Assembly (NCBI RefSeq): GCF_036323735.1
Contig: NC_086026.1
Coordinates: 88,229,359 to 88,293,358, forward strand
Length of the DNA: 64,000 nt
Reading direction: 5' to 3'
DNA from: Rattus norvegicus
Lineage: Eukaryota > Chordata > Mammalia > Rodentia > Muridae
The first letter of the stretch is position 1; each line of letters starts with the position of its first letter. The position numbers were made by a program, and so were the translations under genes. The notes under the pieces were generated by a model. The model did not search any database, had not been told where the DNA came from, and saw only the letters and a program-made list of their open reading frames with translations. Positions 36,690 through 48,038 of the stretch are shown here, piece by piece.

Positions 36690-37170
36690 CGGCCGGAATT
36701 GCAGTTAGGAGCTATCATTGCCTTTTAGAATGGAAATGGAGACGCAAGGGTCAAGAAAGTCTTTGCCTCGTGACACTGCTGCCTCCAGCGGCCAGAGGCG
36801 GGAGCGCGGGCGGGTGAGGTCGGGGGCTCCCCAGACCGCAGTGACTTTCCACTGAGACGTGCGGCTGAGCCCTTTTTAAATGCCTTTCTTTGCACGTGGT
36901 CGCTGTGAGTCATCCCCTTTCTCTAGACAAAGAAATCTAGGTTTTGCTAATCAGGTTCCCCGGAGTCCGCTAAGGCGTGAGTCAAACTCGTGCTTCCGTA
37001 GCTCTGTAAGCGCTTGCTCCTCCCCCCAGGGGAAACGCCCGCTGCCCCGGTGCAAATCCGAGTTTCTGTGGGGTCCGGGGCCAAAAGATTCACGCGGAAA
37101 GGGAGTGCGGCAGGGAAATTGTCGTAGGCTTCAGAAGAGAAGAGCGTTTGTGCGCTTTAAAAATCGTTCT
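36690..37170. promoter_or_regulatory. CpG- and GC-rich, repeat-poor element with two AP-1 sites
   Basis: Within a generally CpG-poor, SINE-dense region this stretch is GC-rich with many CpG dinucleotides (AGCGGCCAGAGGCGGGAGCG, CCCCGGAGTCCGC, GAAACGCCCGC, GATTCACGCGG). It carries perfect TGAGTCA motifs at 36906-36912 and 36978-36984. No recognisable SINE interrupts it. The 105-aa open frame here matches nothing I know. It could be an enhancer, a promoter of a non-coding RNA, or a young GC-rich repeat piece. Confidence 0.45.
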
Positions 37171-37968
37171 CTAAAAATCATAGCATTGCTTCACTGATGG
37201 CTCCATGGCTCCGAGGGTCAAGGAGTTTGTATCAAGCCTCGGTTCAGTCCCTTGGGAAGGCAGAAACCGAAAACCGGTTTCAATAAGCTGTCCTCTGACC
37301 TTTCACACACGGATTTAAAACAATAAATTAAATTAAAATAAATAAATAAGCAAACGAATGAGTGGATGAGTGAATGAATGTCTGGGCGTGGTGTGGCGCG
37401 CTTGTAATCCCAGCACTTGCCGGGTGGAGGCAGAAGGATCAAGGCCAGCCGTTATTACATAGCCAGTTTGAGGCCAGTTTGAATTTCATGAGACTCTGTC
37501 TCAAAATAGAAAACCGCGGTTATTTAAGAAAACATATTAAAGAATAATGGGTTTATACTGAGGTAAGGGAGTGCAGGAAGAGGCCGAGCTGAGAGACAAA
37601 CTCCAGGGAAGTAAATGTGGGCCATTTGGCAAGGCCCGTGGCTGATGTGAATATCAACAAGTGCCACTTTGTCCCACAGTGCCACTTTACAGCCCAGCCA
37701 AACCGGTGATGCCTGAGGGTGCAGGCACTTGAAGCCCAGCGCCAGAGAGGCCTGCTTTGGCGTTCTTAGCTGTTAGTCAGTTCCAGATTGATGCCGATTT
37801 TTTTCCCCCCTGATTGATTTTTCTTTTTAATTTCCAAACATTTTAGTTAAATAAAGGACTCCTGGTGGCACAGGCCTGAGGTCTTGGCACGTGAGGTGGA
37901 AGCAGGAAGGTCAGAGACTGAAGGGCAGCCTTGGATGTAGGAGTCTCTGTCTCAACAAGATTAAATGA

Positions 37969-38071
37969 GGGGTTGGGGATTTAGCTCAGTGGTAGAGCGC
38001 TTGCCTAGCAAGCGCAAGGCCCTGGGTTTGGTCCCCAGCTCCGAAAAAAAGAAAAAGAAAAAGAAAAAAAA
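37969..38071 (+). mobile_element. ID SINE with target duplication
   Basis: Plus-strand ID. Flanks AAGATTAAATGA (37957 and 38072). Confidence 0.94.
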
Positions 38072-38875
38072 AAGATTAAATGAAAATCCAGAAGAGAAAA
38101 ACAAACAAAAAATCTAATCCCTCCCTCCCTCTCCACAGATGCTGTTAACGTTTTGTTTGCTCTGTGTCCATAGTTTTTGTTTTGGTAATACAGAATGTCT
38201 ACACTTGAGTGTTCATACTAGCATTATTAAAAAAAAAAAACCTTTTAAATTACATTGTGTGTGTGTCTGCGCATGCACGCGCCTTCATACTCGGAAGCAC
38301 ACCTCGGAAAGAGTCTGGAGGTCAGAGAACAATTTGTGAGACTCCCTCCTCTCATGGTGCCTGGGACGGAACGCAGGTTTTACAGCAAATATCTTTACTG
38401 AATTATCTCTTATCCCCTCCCACCAGCTTTGTTAACAACTTTCTCAAACTAGAGTAACCTGAGTATGTCCGTCAAGGTATATGTGGATAAAATTGGCATG
38501 ACAGGCTGGGGTACTGGGACAGGCTGTGCCATTAAGATCCTGTGAGAAAGATGCCAGCCATGATGGATCTGGTCCTAAAGGATTCCATCACACCAGCTGT
38601 CCACCACAGCAAATCCGCAGACAGGGAAGATGAGTAGGCACCCGAGAAAGGAAAGGGAAGCCAGGGAGTGCTGGACAGGGTGGGGCTTCTGTCTGTAGCA
38701 CTGAAGTGTGCCAGAATTAGAAATCTGATAGCTGTGTACCCTGGGACTGTAAGAAAAGCCACTGAATTCTGCACTGTGTGTGTGGTGCTGGGCTTGTACC
38801 AGACAGTGCTATCCCCATGCCAGACAGGCATTCTGCCCCGAGCCACACCCCCGATTTTAGCTATACACCTTTTTC

Positions 38876-39056
38876 AAATTTATTTATTTATTTTATGTAT
38901 ACGAGTACACTGTAGCTGTCTTCAGACACCAGAAGAGGGCATCGGATCCCATTACAGATGGTTGTGAGCTACCATGTGGTTGCTGGGAATTGAACTCATG
39001 ACCTCTGGAAGAGCCCTCAGCGCTCTTAACTGCTGAGCCGTCTCTCCAACCCAGCT
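38876..39056 (-). mobile_element. B2 SINE
   Basis: Minus-strand B2, little diverged. Confidence 0.9.
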
Positions 39057-39264
39057 CTGCACTTTCAAAAGTTGAGTTGGTGGTATGTGAATTAAATCTC
39101 AGTAGTCGTTATAAAAAGTATCACTGTAATAGATCATGGCTAGTCCTTCAATATCCCTAATAGCTGTTCTTCTGTAACATTTTTATGTCTTTAATTACCA
39201 AAAATAATTCATATGCCTTGTAAAATATTAAGCAGAGGAAAGAAAATTAGGAAGCTTTTTCTCC

Positions 39265-39425
39265 CTGCCCAGCTGGAAGAAACACTGAAAATCCCAGAGA
39301 CACAGCTCTTCCAACAAAGCCACACCTCCTACTATATCCAACAGTCCACTGAGAACCAAACATTCAGATCCGTGAGCCTGTGGGGAACATTCCCATTGAA
39401 AGTAACGCAGGATACGGCCACTTAG
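39265..39425. mobile_element. LTR- or L1-like fragment
   Basis: Contains CAACAAAGCCACACCTCC and GAACATTCCCATTGAAAG, common in rodent interspersed repeats. The family is not assigned. Confidence 0.4.
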
Positions 39426-39963
39426 TCACACCCCACTCTCATTATTTATTTAGTTTTGTTCTGATGTAGGGTCTCACCAAATAGCTCTGGCTAGCCTGGG
39501 ACCTGCTATGTGAACCAGACTGACTGGAAACTTACTGCAGTCCTCTTGCCCCCTTCCTTCCTGAGTGGGTCTCCTGCAGTGCCAGGGTTAAAGGCCTGTG
39601 CCACCCTGTCCCCTCCCTGTCCCACCAGCTCCTCCCTCAGTCTTTTTATTTTCCATTCCTCCCCCCTCACTCCCCTTCTGCCCCTCTAAAACATTTATTA
39701 CTTCCTCTCATTTATGTGGGTGCCTTGGAAAGCTATCACATTTGTACAGCTTTAGAAACACTCAGTTGGGTTTGTACGCGCCTCTGATCCCCCACCTGAC
39801 TGAGGTGGACTCAGGAGCTCACTATCAGGCTCTGTTACAGAGTGAAGTGGAGACAGACTTGGGCTACAGGAGACAGACCCTGTCTCAAAAACAAAGCAAA
39901 GCAAACAATCCAAAACCCAACAAAGTAAAACAAAACAAAACAAAACAAAAAACCCCAACAATT

Positions 39964-40058
39964 GGGGTTGGGGATTTAGCTCAGTGGTAGAGCGCTTGCC
40001 TAGGAAGCTCAAGGCCCTGGGTTCGGTCCCCAGCTCCGAAAAAAAAGAACCAAAAAAA
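39964..40058 (+). mobile_element. ID SINE with target duplication
   Basis: Plus-strand ID. Flanks CCCCAACAATT on both sides. Confidence 0.94.
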
Positions 40059-40438
40059 AACCCCCAACAATTATGACACCACCAAAGAGCTGTGCAATGG
40101 TTCAGCAAGTGAGGGTGCTCTCTGCCCACCCCTAAACCTGACAGTTGTATGGTTGAAGATCATCCACCACTGTATACCTGCTCTCACCTCATAAGTAAAT
40201 ATGATTTAAAAAAAAAAAACTGGAGAGAATGTTCAGCCATTAAAGGCTAAGCTGACAACCAAAACATCAAAAAAAAAAAAAAAAAAAAAAGACAAAACAA
40301 AAAACTTCGCAGCCCTCAAACAAATAAAACTTTCCCAGCACTTGGAAGGTAGAGCTGGAGGACTGCTGTAAGTACAAGGGCATCCTGGTCTACATAGCAA
40401 CTTCCAGGCCAACCAGAGCTATATGGGGAAATATTGTC

Positions 40439-40469
<31 letters not shown>

Positions 40470-41563
40470 AATGCAAAGCTGTTGTTGGATGCTGGTAAGC
40501 CCCCGGGAGTACGAGACAGGAGAAATGCTGCAAGTCACTGAAAATGAGTCTAGCCAGGGCTATCAAGTGAGTTTTAGGTTGGCCTGGGCTACAGAGTAAG
40601 ACCTGTCTCAAAACATTCTTTTGAAAGTGATAGTTTATCATAACACTTTTTACTCAATATTTTTGAGGTCTTTGCATTTTCTTAATTTATGTTGTTTCTT
40701 AGTAAACATGGCATTCAACTTTCGTTGCCACGATGCTGAACCCCTGTGGGCTGCCTTTACCTCTGTCACAGTAAGCACGAACCAACGCAAGAATCACTCG
40801 GGGCATACAGTCAGGTTTGGGGCATCTTCAAGACTCCTTTAAATAGTTTAGACTGGGACCTCTCGCACTGATAAGAAGTGGCAAGCTCTCTTCTACTCTG
40901 TTATCCATTAACTCAGCGGTACCTTTGGGTGACCAGGAGTGTTAATGACCTATTGAACTTCGTTTTCCCTTAGCTCTCTGACCCTTGTGATCTGTGTTGA
41001 AAGAAATCACATGTAATTTACATGGAGCACAGTGTAAAAGGCAGTGCTTATTAGAAGAAATGAGACACTAGACAAATAACTCTGGTATGTGGTCAAAGGG
41101 GAACACTTGAATGGGGTGTAAGTGACCAGTGGCCAGAGAGACCAGTATGCTTAGGTGGGTTAAATACTGTTGATCAGATTATCTAGAACGGACAAACTTC
41201 CTAAGGGGTAGTTCCCCAAGGACTCCCCCACCCCTCCATTTCTCCCGACTCACTATATAGCTATCAATAGCCTCGGACTCCTTATTAGCCCAGGCTAACT
41301 TCAAAGTTGCAGACTTTGAGATTATGGACCAGGTCTTTTTATGGACCAACTCCTTTGCTCACCCTAGGTTTTAAAAAGTGGTCTAATGTAGCCCAGAATG
41401 GCCTTGAACTCACGAAGTGGTCGAGAACGTTGTTTTTGAATGCATGATCCAATCCTCCTGGCTCTGTCCTGGGGTGACAGACTTGCACCACCACTGCCTG
41501 CTCTCCTAGATTAACTATTAAGGAAGTAAACAATGATATACACCACCACCCCACCCCACCCCG

Positions 41564-41568
41564 CCACA

Positions 41569-41628
<60 letters not shown>
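41564..41628 (+). repeat. (CA)n
   Basis: About 28 CA units preceded by CCACCCCACCCC. Confidence 0.95.
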
Positions 41629-41630
<2 letters not shown>

Positions 41631-41714
41631 GATTCGGGTTAAATAGTCACATAATAAGTTGTTAGGAAGTTTAGAATGTTAAGCTTCCATCACAGCTGCT
41701 ACACAAACGCATTC

Positions 41715-41807
41715 TTTTTTTTTCTTTTTTTTTCGGAGCTGGGGACCGAACCCAGGGCCTTGCGCTTGCTAGGCATGCGCTCTACCACTGAGCTAAATCC
41801 CCAACCC
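41715..41807 (-). mobile_element. ID SINE with target duplication
   Basis: Minus-strand ID. Flanks CACAAACGCATTCTT (41702 and 41809). Confidence 0.95.
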
Positions 41808-41859
41808 TCACAAACGCATTCTTGAGCACTAAAAGGCACTGCTATCAATCTCAACGAAA

Positions 41860-42450
41860 CTCAGACTGCCGAGGGAAAGTACAAAACGCTGTAGAGCAGG
41901 GTTGTTCGCAGTGAACTGAGAGAAAACGCGACCAATACACATGCATGTTGGAAAAAGCTAGGATGTTTCAGCTATTCAGCCTAAAAATACAATCCTGTGT
42001 CTGTATGTGGGTATTGATTAACCTGTTAGCCCCTAGGGCCAGAGGGTAGTTAGTCTCTGTGGGCTCTGGGCCTATTGCGCAAGGTCTGCTGCACGCGGGC
42101 TGGCAGTGGGGTGGAACCTGTTTCCTCCTCTCCAGCCTCCGGTTAAACCCAGGGCTAACGGACACCTGGAAAATCACTAGTGTTCTTCCTCAAGGAGGGA
42201 AAGTCGCGGCTCTTCACATCTTTCCATCTTGCCCTCTATGGCCGAACATCTGGAAATATTTCCTGTGATTTCCTTTAGAGGGAAAACCTACAACTAGCTG
42301 CCTGTACAGTCCACAGCCGCTCTGAGACAGAGAGGCATCTACATTTACCTGTCTACGAGCAAGTTTAATTCTTCGGCGGAAGTGACGCATTTGTACGACT
42401 TCCTTATACGAGGCTGGGACAAGCTTCTGCTGAGAGGAAGCAGACTACTT
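41860..42450. promoter_or_regulatory. Repeat-poor stretch with ETS/CRE-like promoter motif
   Basis: About 600 bp without a recognisable SINE or LTR, bounded by an ID on the left and a B1 on the right. It contains GGCGGAAGTGACGC (about 42375-42388), an ETS site fused to a CRE half-site as found in housekeeping promoters, and several other CpGs. No gene body could be linked to it. Confidence 0.35.
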
Positions 42451-43842
42451 CCCAGCATTTGTCCTGCATTCAGATTTATTTTGCTTTTATTTTCTGGAAC
42501 AGGGTCTCATGTAGCCCAGGCTGGCCTCAAACTGAATGTGTAGCTAAGGATGATATTGAACTGACCATCTTGCCCCCACCTCCTGATCGTTGGGCCTGGA
42601 TTACAGGTTCAGGCCACCGCCAGTACTCACACCTGGCTCACTTAAATTTGTCATCAGTTTTGTTTTGTTTTGTTTTCTCTCTCTCTATTTGAGAGAGTTT
42701 TATTTGTAATAGTTTGATGTGGTCCTAAACAAGTCAGAAAGTCTGCTTTTGCAACAGGTGTTCAATTCAAGAGATGACCAAAGTCTGGAGAAAGAGAGAC
42801 AAGGGCTAAAACAAACTACTGACTGTGGTGTTTGTCTAAGTTATTTTCATAGGCCTGGTTGTCAAGGTCATGTGGCAACTCGTTGCCATGCGGTTTCATT
42901 GCTGGGTGCATGACAAAGTTTTGTACGGAAGTTTTCAAAGGTTGGAATTTATGAAGAGTTTGGAAGCCAGGCATGGTGGTTCCTGCCTGTAAACACCAGC
43001 AACTGGGAGGCTGGAGTAGGAGGATTGCCTAGGGGTCAAGGCTAGCCTGGGCTACATAATGAGTTATAGGTCACTCTGAGACTCAGACTAAGCTGCTGTA
43101 ACAAAGAAATGAACATCCCTCCCCAAATGTTTAATAAATAAAAACATAAGCCCCATGGGGGGAAAAAGAAGTTGCATTTTTCCCCTCTTTTGGGTCCTTG
43201 TGCAAAGAACAACTGCTTGGTGCCTAATAAATGCTCAAAAAAATATAGCTAGGTCCTTTGTGAAACATTTTGACTATATAGAACTAAGCCATTCCAAAAT
43301 ATTTTCAAGCCCCTTTACCAATTGAACCCAATGGGAAAATTGGGTTCAGTATTTGGGGAAATCCCAGAACTTGGTAGGCAGGGGCAGGACGTCTGGAACT
43401 CAGTCATGCTTGACTACCCGGTGAGTTGGAAGCCAGCCTTAGCCATGTGAGCATCTCAAAAAACAAACCAAAGAAACATCCCTTCCCATGGGAAAAAACA
43501 AACAAAACAAACAACAAAACAGAAACCTAATATTTGTCACTTTCACGGGTTTCTGTTGCTTGAGACAAGGTCTCAGTCTCTTTTGTAGCTCGGCTGTCTT
43601 GCATCTTACGATGTTTCAGGCTAGCCTAAACCTCCCAGAGATAAACCTACCGAAGGCTGTGCTTCTCACACCGGGCTAGACCAATCCTTATCCATTCCAG
43701 TGGGAACCAAAGTCACAGCTTTTAGGCATTTATTTCTGTGTTGCTGGGGATGGAGGCAGGGTGTTGTACATGCGAGGCAAGTGATCCACCAGTGAGCTAC
43801 GTCCAGCCCTGGCCACAGATTCGTAGGATTGGCAAAAAGGTA

Positions 43843-43873
<31 letters not shown>

Positions 43874-43879
43874 CTTCAG

Positions 43880-44047
43880 ACTTGCATTAGTGTTTTGCCT
43901 ACATGTATGTCTGTGTGAGGGTGTCAGATCCTCTGGAAATGACGTTACAGATGGTTGTGAGCTGCCCTGTGGGTATGGGGAATTGAACATGGGCTCTCTG
44001 GAAGAGCAGCAAATGTTCTCAACTGCTAAGCCATCTCTCCAGTCCCA
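43880..44047 (-). mobile_element. B2/B3 SINE, diverged
   Basis: Minus-strand, with a body matching B3 more than B2, and an (AAAAC)n run at its tail end (43848-43875). Confidence 0.75.
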
Positions 44048-44320
44048 CAGTTTGCTTTTTAAATGCAGTCTGTGAAGCCTAGTGGCCTATCCTCTCTCCA
44101 CACAGGTAGCCATAATTTCTTCTTTCCTGTTATTTAGAGATATTCTGCAAATAGATTTCTTATGTTTCCAGGACATGTTATTTTTATTTCAAATCTAGAG
44201 AGGGCCTGTAATTATTTTTGAGGTAGAAAAGAGGAAGAATCAGTGATAGAGTCAGCAAATGAAAGAAGAATTATTAAAGTCGGTCCTTGGACAAGGTGGG
44301 GAAGGATCAGTTGGTGAGGA

Positions 44321-44379
<59 letters not shown>
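44321..44379 (+). repeat. (TA)29 tract
   Basis: Uninterrupted AT dinucleotide run of about 58 bp. Confidence 0.96.
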
Positions 44380-44381
<2 letters not shown>

Positions 44382-44911
44382 GAGACAGGGCCTTAATATG
44401 TACTTAATATGTAGCATTGTCTGGCCTTGAACTCAAGATTCTTTTGCTTCAACCAACCTGCAGAATACTGGGATCCCAGGTGTGTCACCCTGGTGCATGC
44501 TGTCTCCTCTCGCTCTCTCTCTCTCTTCCTTGAGACAGGGTTTCTGTCCTGCAACTCACTGCAACTCACTCTGTAGACCAGGCTGGTGTTGGGATTAAAA
44601 CTGTGCACCACCAAGCCCGGTAGCTGGCAGGTTCTTCAGAGAGAAGGTTGGACTCATTTTTAGAACTAGGAAGGGAGGGCAGAAAGTTGGCAATAGAGAC
44701 CCCCTCAACAGTTGTCTGGATAAACCTTGGTTCTCCGGAGCGTCCAGCTAGTGTCCCATGTGCTGCGTCTCCAGGGAGATTGGAGATTTCTGACGATGTC
44801 CCAGGTTGGAGCAGAGATGCGTTTGAAGCTGGAAGGATGGTTTCCAGAGGAAGCAGAAAAGATGTAAAACTGTCACTGTGGACAGAACAGTGGGATACAA
44901 AGATGACCGCA

Positions 44912-45125
44912 GAGGGATCTGATGGCTCAGACATTAGAGGCACTGGCTGGTCTAGTAGAGGGACTGGGTTTAATTCCCAGCCCCCACATGGCAGCCCATA
45001 CCTAACTATAACTGTGTTCTTGGGGAGCTGATGATCATTTCTGGCCTCCTTGGGAAGCAAAGAATGAAGATGTTGTACAAATGTACCTGTAGGCAAAACA
45101 TCATACACATAAAATAAAATAAATT
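44912..45125 (+). mobile_element. B3-like SINE next to the Slc17a5 3' end
   Basis: Plus-strand, diverged (GGATCTGATGGCTCAG... to AAAATAAAATAAATTAG). It lies immediately beyond the most distal poly(A) signal. Confidence 0.78.
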
Positions 45126-45134
45126 AGAAGCACA

Positions 45135-46213
45135 AAAATTTAATGCAAAAGGATTTATTTTGATGATTTATAAAAAAAAGTCACATGGCAACTTAATACT
45201 CTATTTACAAATTAAAAACAAATTTATATAAATGTATTTACATCATACATTAACATTCATTAGTTAAAATGCTACAGATAAGTGTTGAACACATACAACA
45301 AAACATCTGGCAGGTGTTCAATCCTTGGATTGTTTTTTTCTTTCTTTTTTTTTTTTTTTTTTGAGTAACAGCTCGGGCAGTCCTGGAACTCCCTTTATAG
45401 ACCAGACTGGTCTTGAAGTTGCCCCTGCCTCCCAAGTTCTGGGATTAAAGGCATGAGCCACCACACAGACCAGGGACCTCTTACAGTATGCCTAACAACC
45501 AGGAAACTCTGGTCAGAGGAAGCTGCATGATTTACCAGCTTTGGGTGCCCAGTCATTTACCTCCATTTTGCTGTTGGACAGACCACAGTCCTATGTAAGT
45601 GTTCTACCACTGAGCCAAACCCCTGGCCCTGAAAGTCACTTTAAACTGTGACCAGAAGCATAAATCAAGACAGACTGAGGGAAAGACATTTAAATAAGTT
45701 CTAACGTAGCCAGAAAAACCTGCATGTGAACATTTATTCTGACTCACATAGCAGTCATTTTATCGAGGATGTTCTCTGTGATTGACTGGGTATCACGATT
45801 CTGCTTTGTAGATCACCTTCCAGTAGCAGGCCTGGGTGCTGCCAAGGCTGGCTGGCAGTGTCAAGACAGTAGCTGGGGATCCCACCGCTCCAGTCCACTT
45901 AGGGCTTTATCTACACTTTAACAGCCACGGGGGAAGAGTGTCAGCCAAATGCTGTCACTGGCCCTGCACTTGGAAGCCACCCCATGAGTGCTGGGCATTC
46001 CAGCCCTGCGGTCAGGGAGGGGGTGCTTGGCAGCTGCCTGGGCACGGGGCCTTCAGTGCGGGTACCAGGCCAACTCTTACTGTGGCTGGCAGCTTTACGG
46101 AGATGTTATTGAGATCTATGTGTTAGGGAGAGTTGGCAACCATTTTTTATAAGGGAGGTAGACAAAAACAGGTATTTAGCAAGAGCTGAGACGATTTATC
46201 TAATTTAATTAAA

Positions 46214-46253
<40 letters not shown>

Positions 46254-46518
46254 CCACTTCAGCTTCATTTCCTACGCCCTTACCTTTTTATTATGCTGCC
46301 TTACTTGCAGCCTGGTGTGTGAACCCAAGTGTAAGGTCTGGCAGATATATTAGTGATAATTAAAACCAGCTCATTTTAAATGATCTTGGAACCAGTAACA
46401 TTTCATGATTACCTTACAAATATAAGTACTATTTTTTCCTCACATAGAATGCTTATTATGCAATCAAAGGCACTTTCAGTTTCCATGATAAATAAAAATA
46501 TATTAATTATTGTCGTCT
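45135..46518 (-). other. Slc17a5: Putative Slc17a5 3' UTR
   Basis: This stretch lies directly downstream of the sialin stop. Minus-strand AATAAA motifs occur at 46287-46292, 45733-45738 and 45154-45159. The last lies about 20 bases before the left boundary, which is an inference. The stretch includes a (GT)n run at 46216-46252 and a B1 SINE at about 45340-45475 in the opposite sense to its T-run. No transcript data are available here, so a shorter 3' UTR ending after either of the first two signals is possible. Confidence 0.55.
46216..46252 (+). repeat. (GT)n in the Slc17a5 3' UTR
   Basis: About 18 GT units, read as CA in the transcript. Confidence 0.93.
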
Positions 46519-46656
46519 TCAGTTTCCGTGTCCGTGGTGGTCACTGAGAGCCCAGTTCTGCACCTCTCCTTTGGCAAACAGTGTGAAGAAAATGGCGCCG
46601 AACACGTTAATAGCAGCAGCGATACAGAAGACAGTCTGCCATTCCTTAATAGTGTT
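46519..46656 (-). CDS. Slc17a5: Sialin exon 11, C-terminus with stop (partial CDS)
   Basis: The terminal coding exon has 45 codons plus TGA. It starts NTIKEWQTVFCIAAAINVFG (TM12), continues AIFFTLFAKGEVQNWAL, and ends in a short cytosolic tail SDHHGHGN. The human tail is NDHHGHRH, so the histidine-rich tail is kept while the last residues differ. The acceptor is GTCCAG|AACACT. The stop codon is read from plus-strand TCA at 46519-46521. A 91-codon minus-strand open frame overlapping here is a different frame and is not coding. Confidence 0.96.
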   Translation of the reverse strand, partial: NTIKEWQTVFCIAAAINVFGAIFFTLFAKGEVQNWALSDHHGHGN

Positions 46657-47671
46657 CTGGACAAGGAAAGAGGAGGCGAAGGGAAAAAAATGTTTGTATA
46701 AAAAGGATGCAATTCCAAGGCTGTGAGAATAGAAATATTCACAAATGTCTGTGCTTGGAGCAAAGCAAAACCTGTCAGTGGAGGACTGGTGTGAAACGTT
46801 TCTTCAGTCCACTATCAACTGACCATGAGGGCGAGCCGGCTAATACAGACATGAGCAACAGAGTGCAGGCTGATGACGCTGTTTCTATAAAAAGCCCAGA
46901 CAAAGCTAATGGCTGCTGCCCTCAGTGGTGAGGGATGGATGGACTCAGGCATTGGGGCAGGTGCCTCTACCCACTGAACCACCTTGATGAGCCAGCACTG
47001 TCTCCATAGCTGGCCTGGTCAATGTACTGAGCCCCAGGCTGAAGATTTTCATTTAATTCCACCCTTCTGCCTAACCCCCAAACAGTGTTCTCTGAAAGCA
47101 GTATGCTTTTTTTCTCTTGTGCTGAGATTACGGATATTATAACTGCTCCATTATGCCCAGTTTTATGCTGGGAATCAAACCCAGGGTTTCCTGCATTCCT
47201 CTAGGAACCTCCTCTAACGTGCACACAGTACACTTCTGTAGTCACTAAGGCACGTCCTTTTCCAATCACTGACTCACAGTCCCACCCAATAAAGCAGCAG
47301 CTTTCACCATCAACTTTATTTTACTTTATATTTTTGACACAAAAAATTTCATAAAAGTCAGGATGGTTGGCTCAGTGCTTAAGAACATTCACTCTTCCTG
47401 TGTAGCAAACCTGGGTTTGGTTTCTAGAACCTACACAATGGCTAACAAGCACTCACATGCTGCCTAACACCGATAGAGCCCGAGGCCCTCTTTAGGCTCT
47501 TTTGGGCACTGCAAACATTCAGTTTAGTCATAAACTGACATAATATTCAGACAAAACATCCAAATAAACATTAAAAAAAAAACTCATAATTTTATCATTA
47601 CAGTAAACTCAATCTGACACAGATGTGAAACTTCCAAATATTTTTAGTTTAAAAGCCAAATTTCTACTTAC
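46657..47671 (-). other. Slc17a5 intron 10
   Basis: About 1.0 kb. It holds a diverged plus-sense B2/B3 at about 47358-47575. The rest shows no recognisable repeat or gene. Confidence 0.8.
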
Positions 47672-47762
47672 ATCAGGGGTCAGACTTTTAGCAATGATGG
47701 GCCCAATCATTCCGGGAATGGTGGCAAACGTGTTTGTGATGCCCAGGAGGATGCCGGCATAC
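47672..47762 (-). CDS. Slc17a5: Sialin exon 10 (partial CDS)
   Basis: This 91-bp exon has one base completing Ser420 and then 30 codons, YAGILLGITNTFATIPGMIG through KSLTPD. It encodes TM11 and ends in phase 0 at Asp450. The acceptor is CCCCAG|GTATGC and the donor GAT|GTAAGT. The sequence matches human apart from Val-to-Ile changes (GMIGPIIAK). The intron to exon 9 is about 6.4 kb, full of SINEs and a 15-bp minisatellite. The intron to exon 11 is about 1.0 kb. Confidence 0.95.
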
Positions 47763-47898
47763 CTGGGGAGAGAGTTTCCCGGAGGGAGGCTTGTGTTAAA
47801 GGGTAGCTCCTTTTACAGACACTCCTCCATTCTCGGCCTGTGCTGAGACATTCTGTCTCTATGAAATGACTCACAGGATTTTATATTTGGAAAAACCT

Positions 47899-48038
47899 GG
47901 GGTTGGGGATTTAGCTCAGTGGTAGAGCGCTTGCCTAGGAAGCGCAAGGCCCTGGGTTCGGTCCCCAGTTCCGGAAAAAAAAAGAACCAAAAAAAAAAAA
48001 AAAAAAAAAAAAAACAAAAAAAAACAAAAACGAAAAAC
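47899..48038 (+). mobile_element. ID SINE with long A-rich tail
   Basis: Plus-strand ID in intron 9 (antisense to Slc17a5), with a tail of about 65 bases and GAAAAACCT flanks. Confidence 0.93.

Larger units (their letters stand above)
37200..44900. other. Intergenic, SINE-rich block
   Basis: B1 copies at about 37378-37510 (+), 37855-37965 (+), 39460-39605 (-), 39765-39900 (+), 40330-40445 (+), 40485-40615 (+), 41385-41500 (-), 42490-42640 (-), 42965-43085 (+), 43555-43680 (-), 44385-44490 (-) and 44525-44630 (-). An (ACAG)n run is at 40443-40469. 40620-41300 and 44050-44320 show nothing I recognise. Confidence 0.6.

Noticed and set aside
36880..37197. 105-aa Arg/Ser-rich frame in the CpG-rich element
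   Set aside because: Composition follows local GC content and no homology is recognised. Treated as a possible regulatory region instead.
44566..45108. 180-aa minus-strand frame near the Slc17a5 end
   Set aside because: It overlaps an inverted B1 and a B3-like SINE and shows no similarity to SLC17 proteins.
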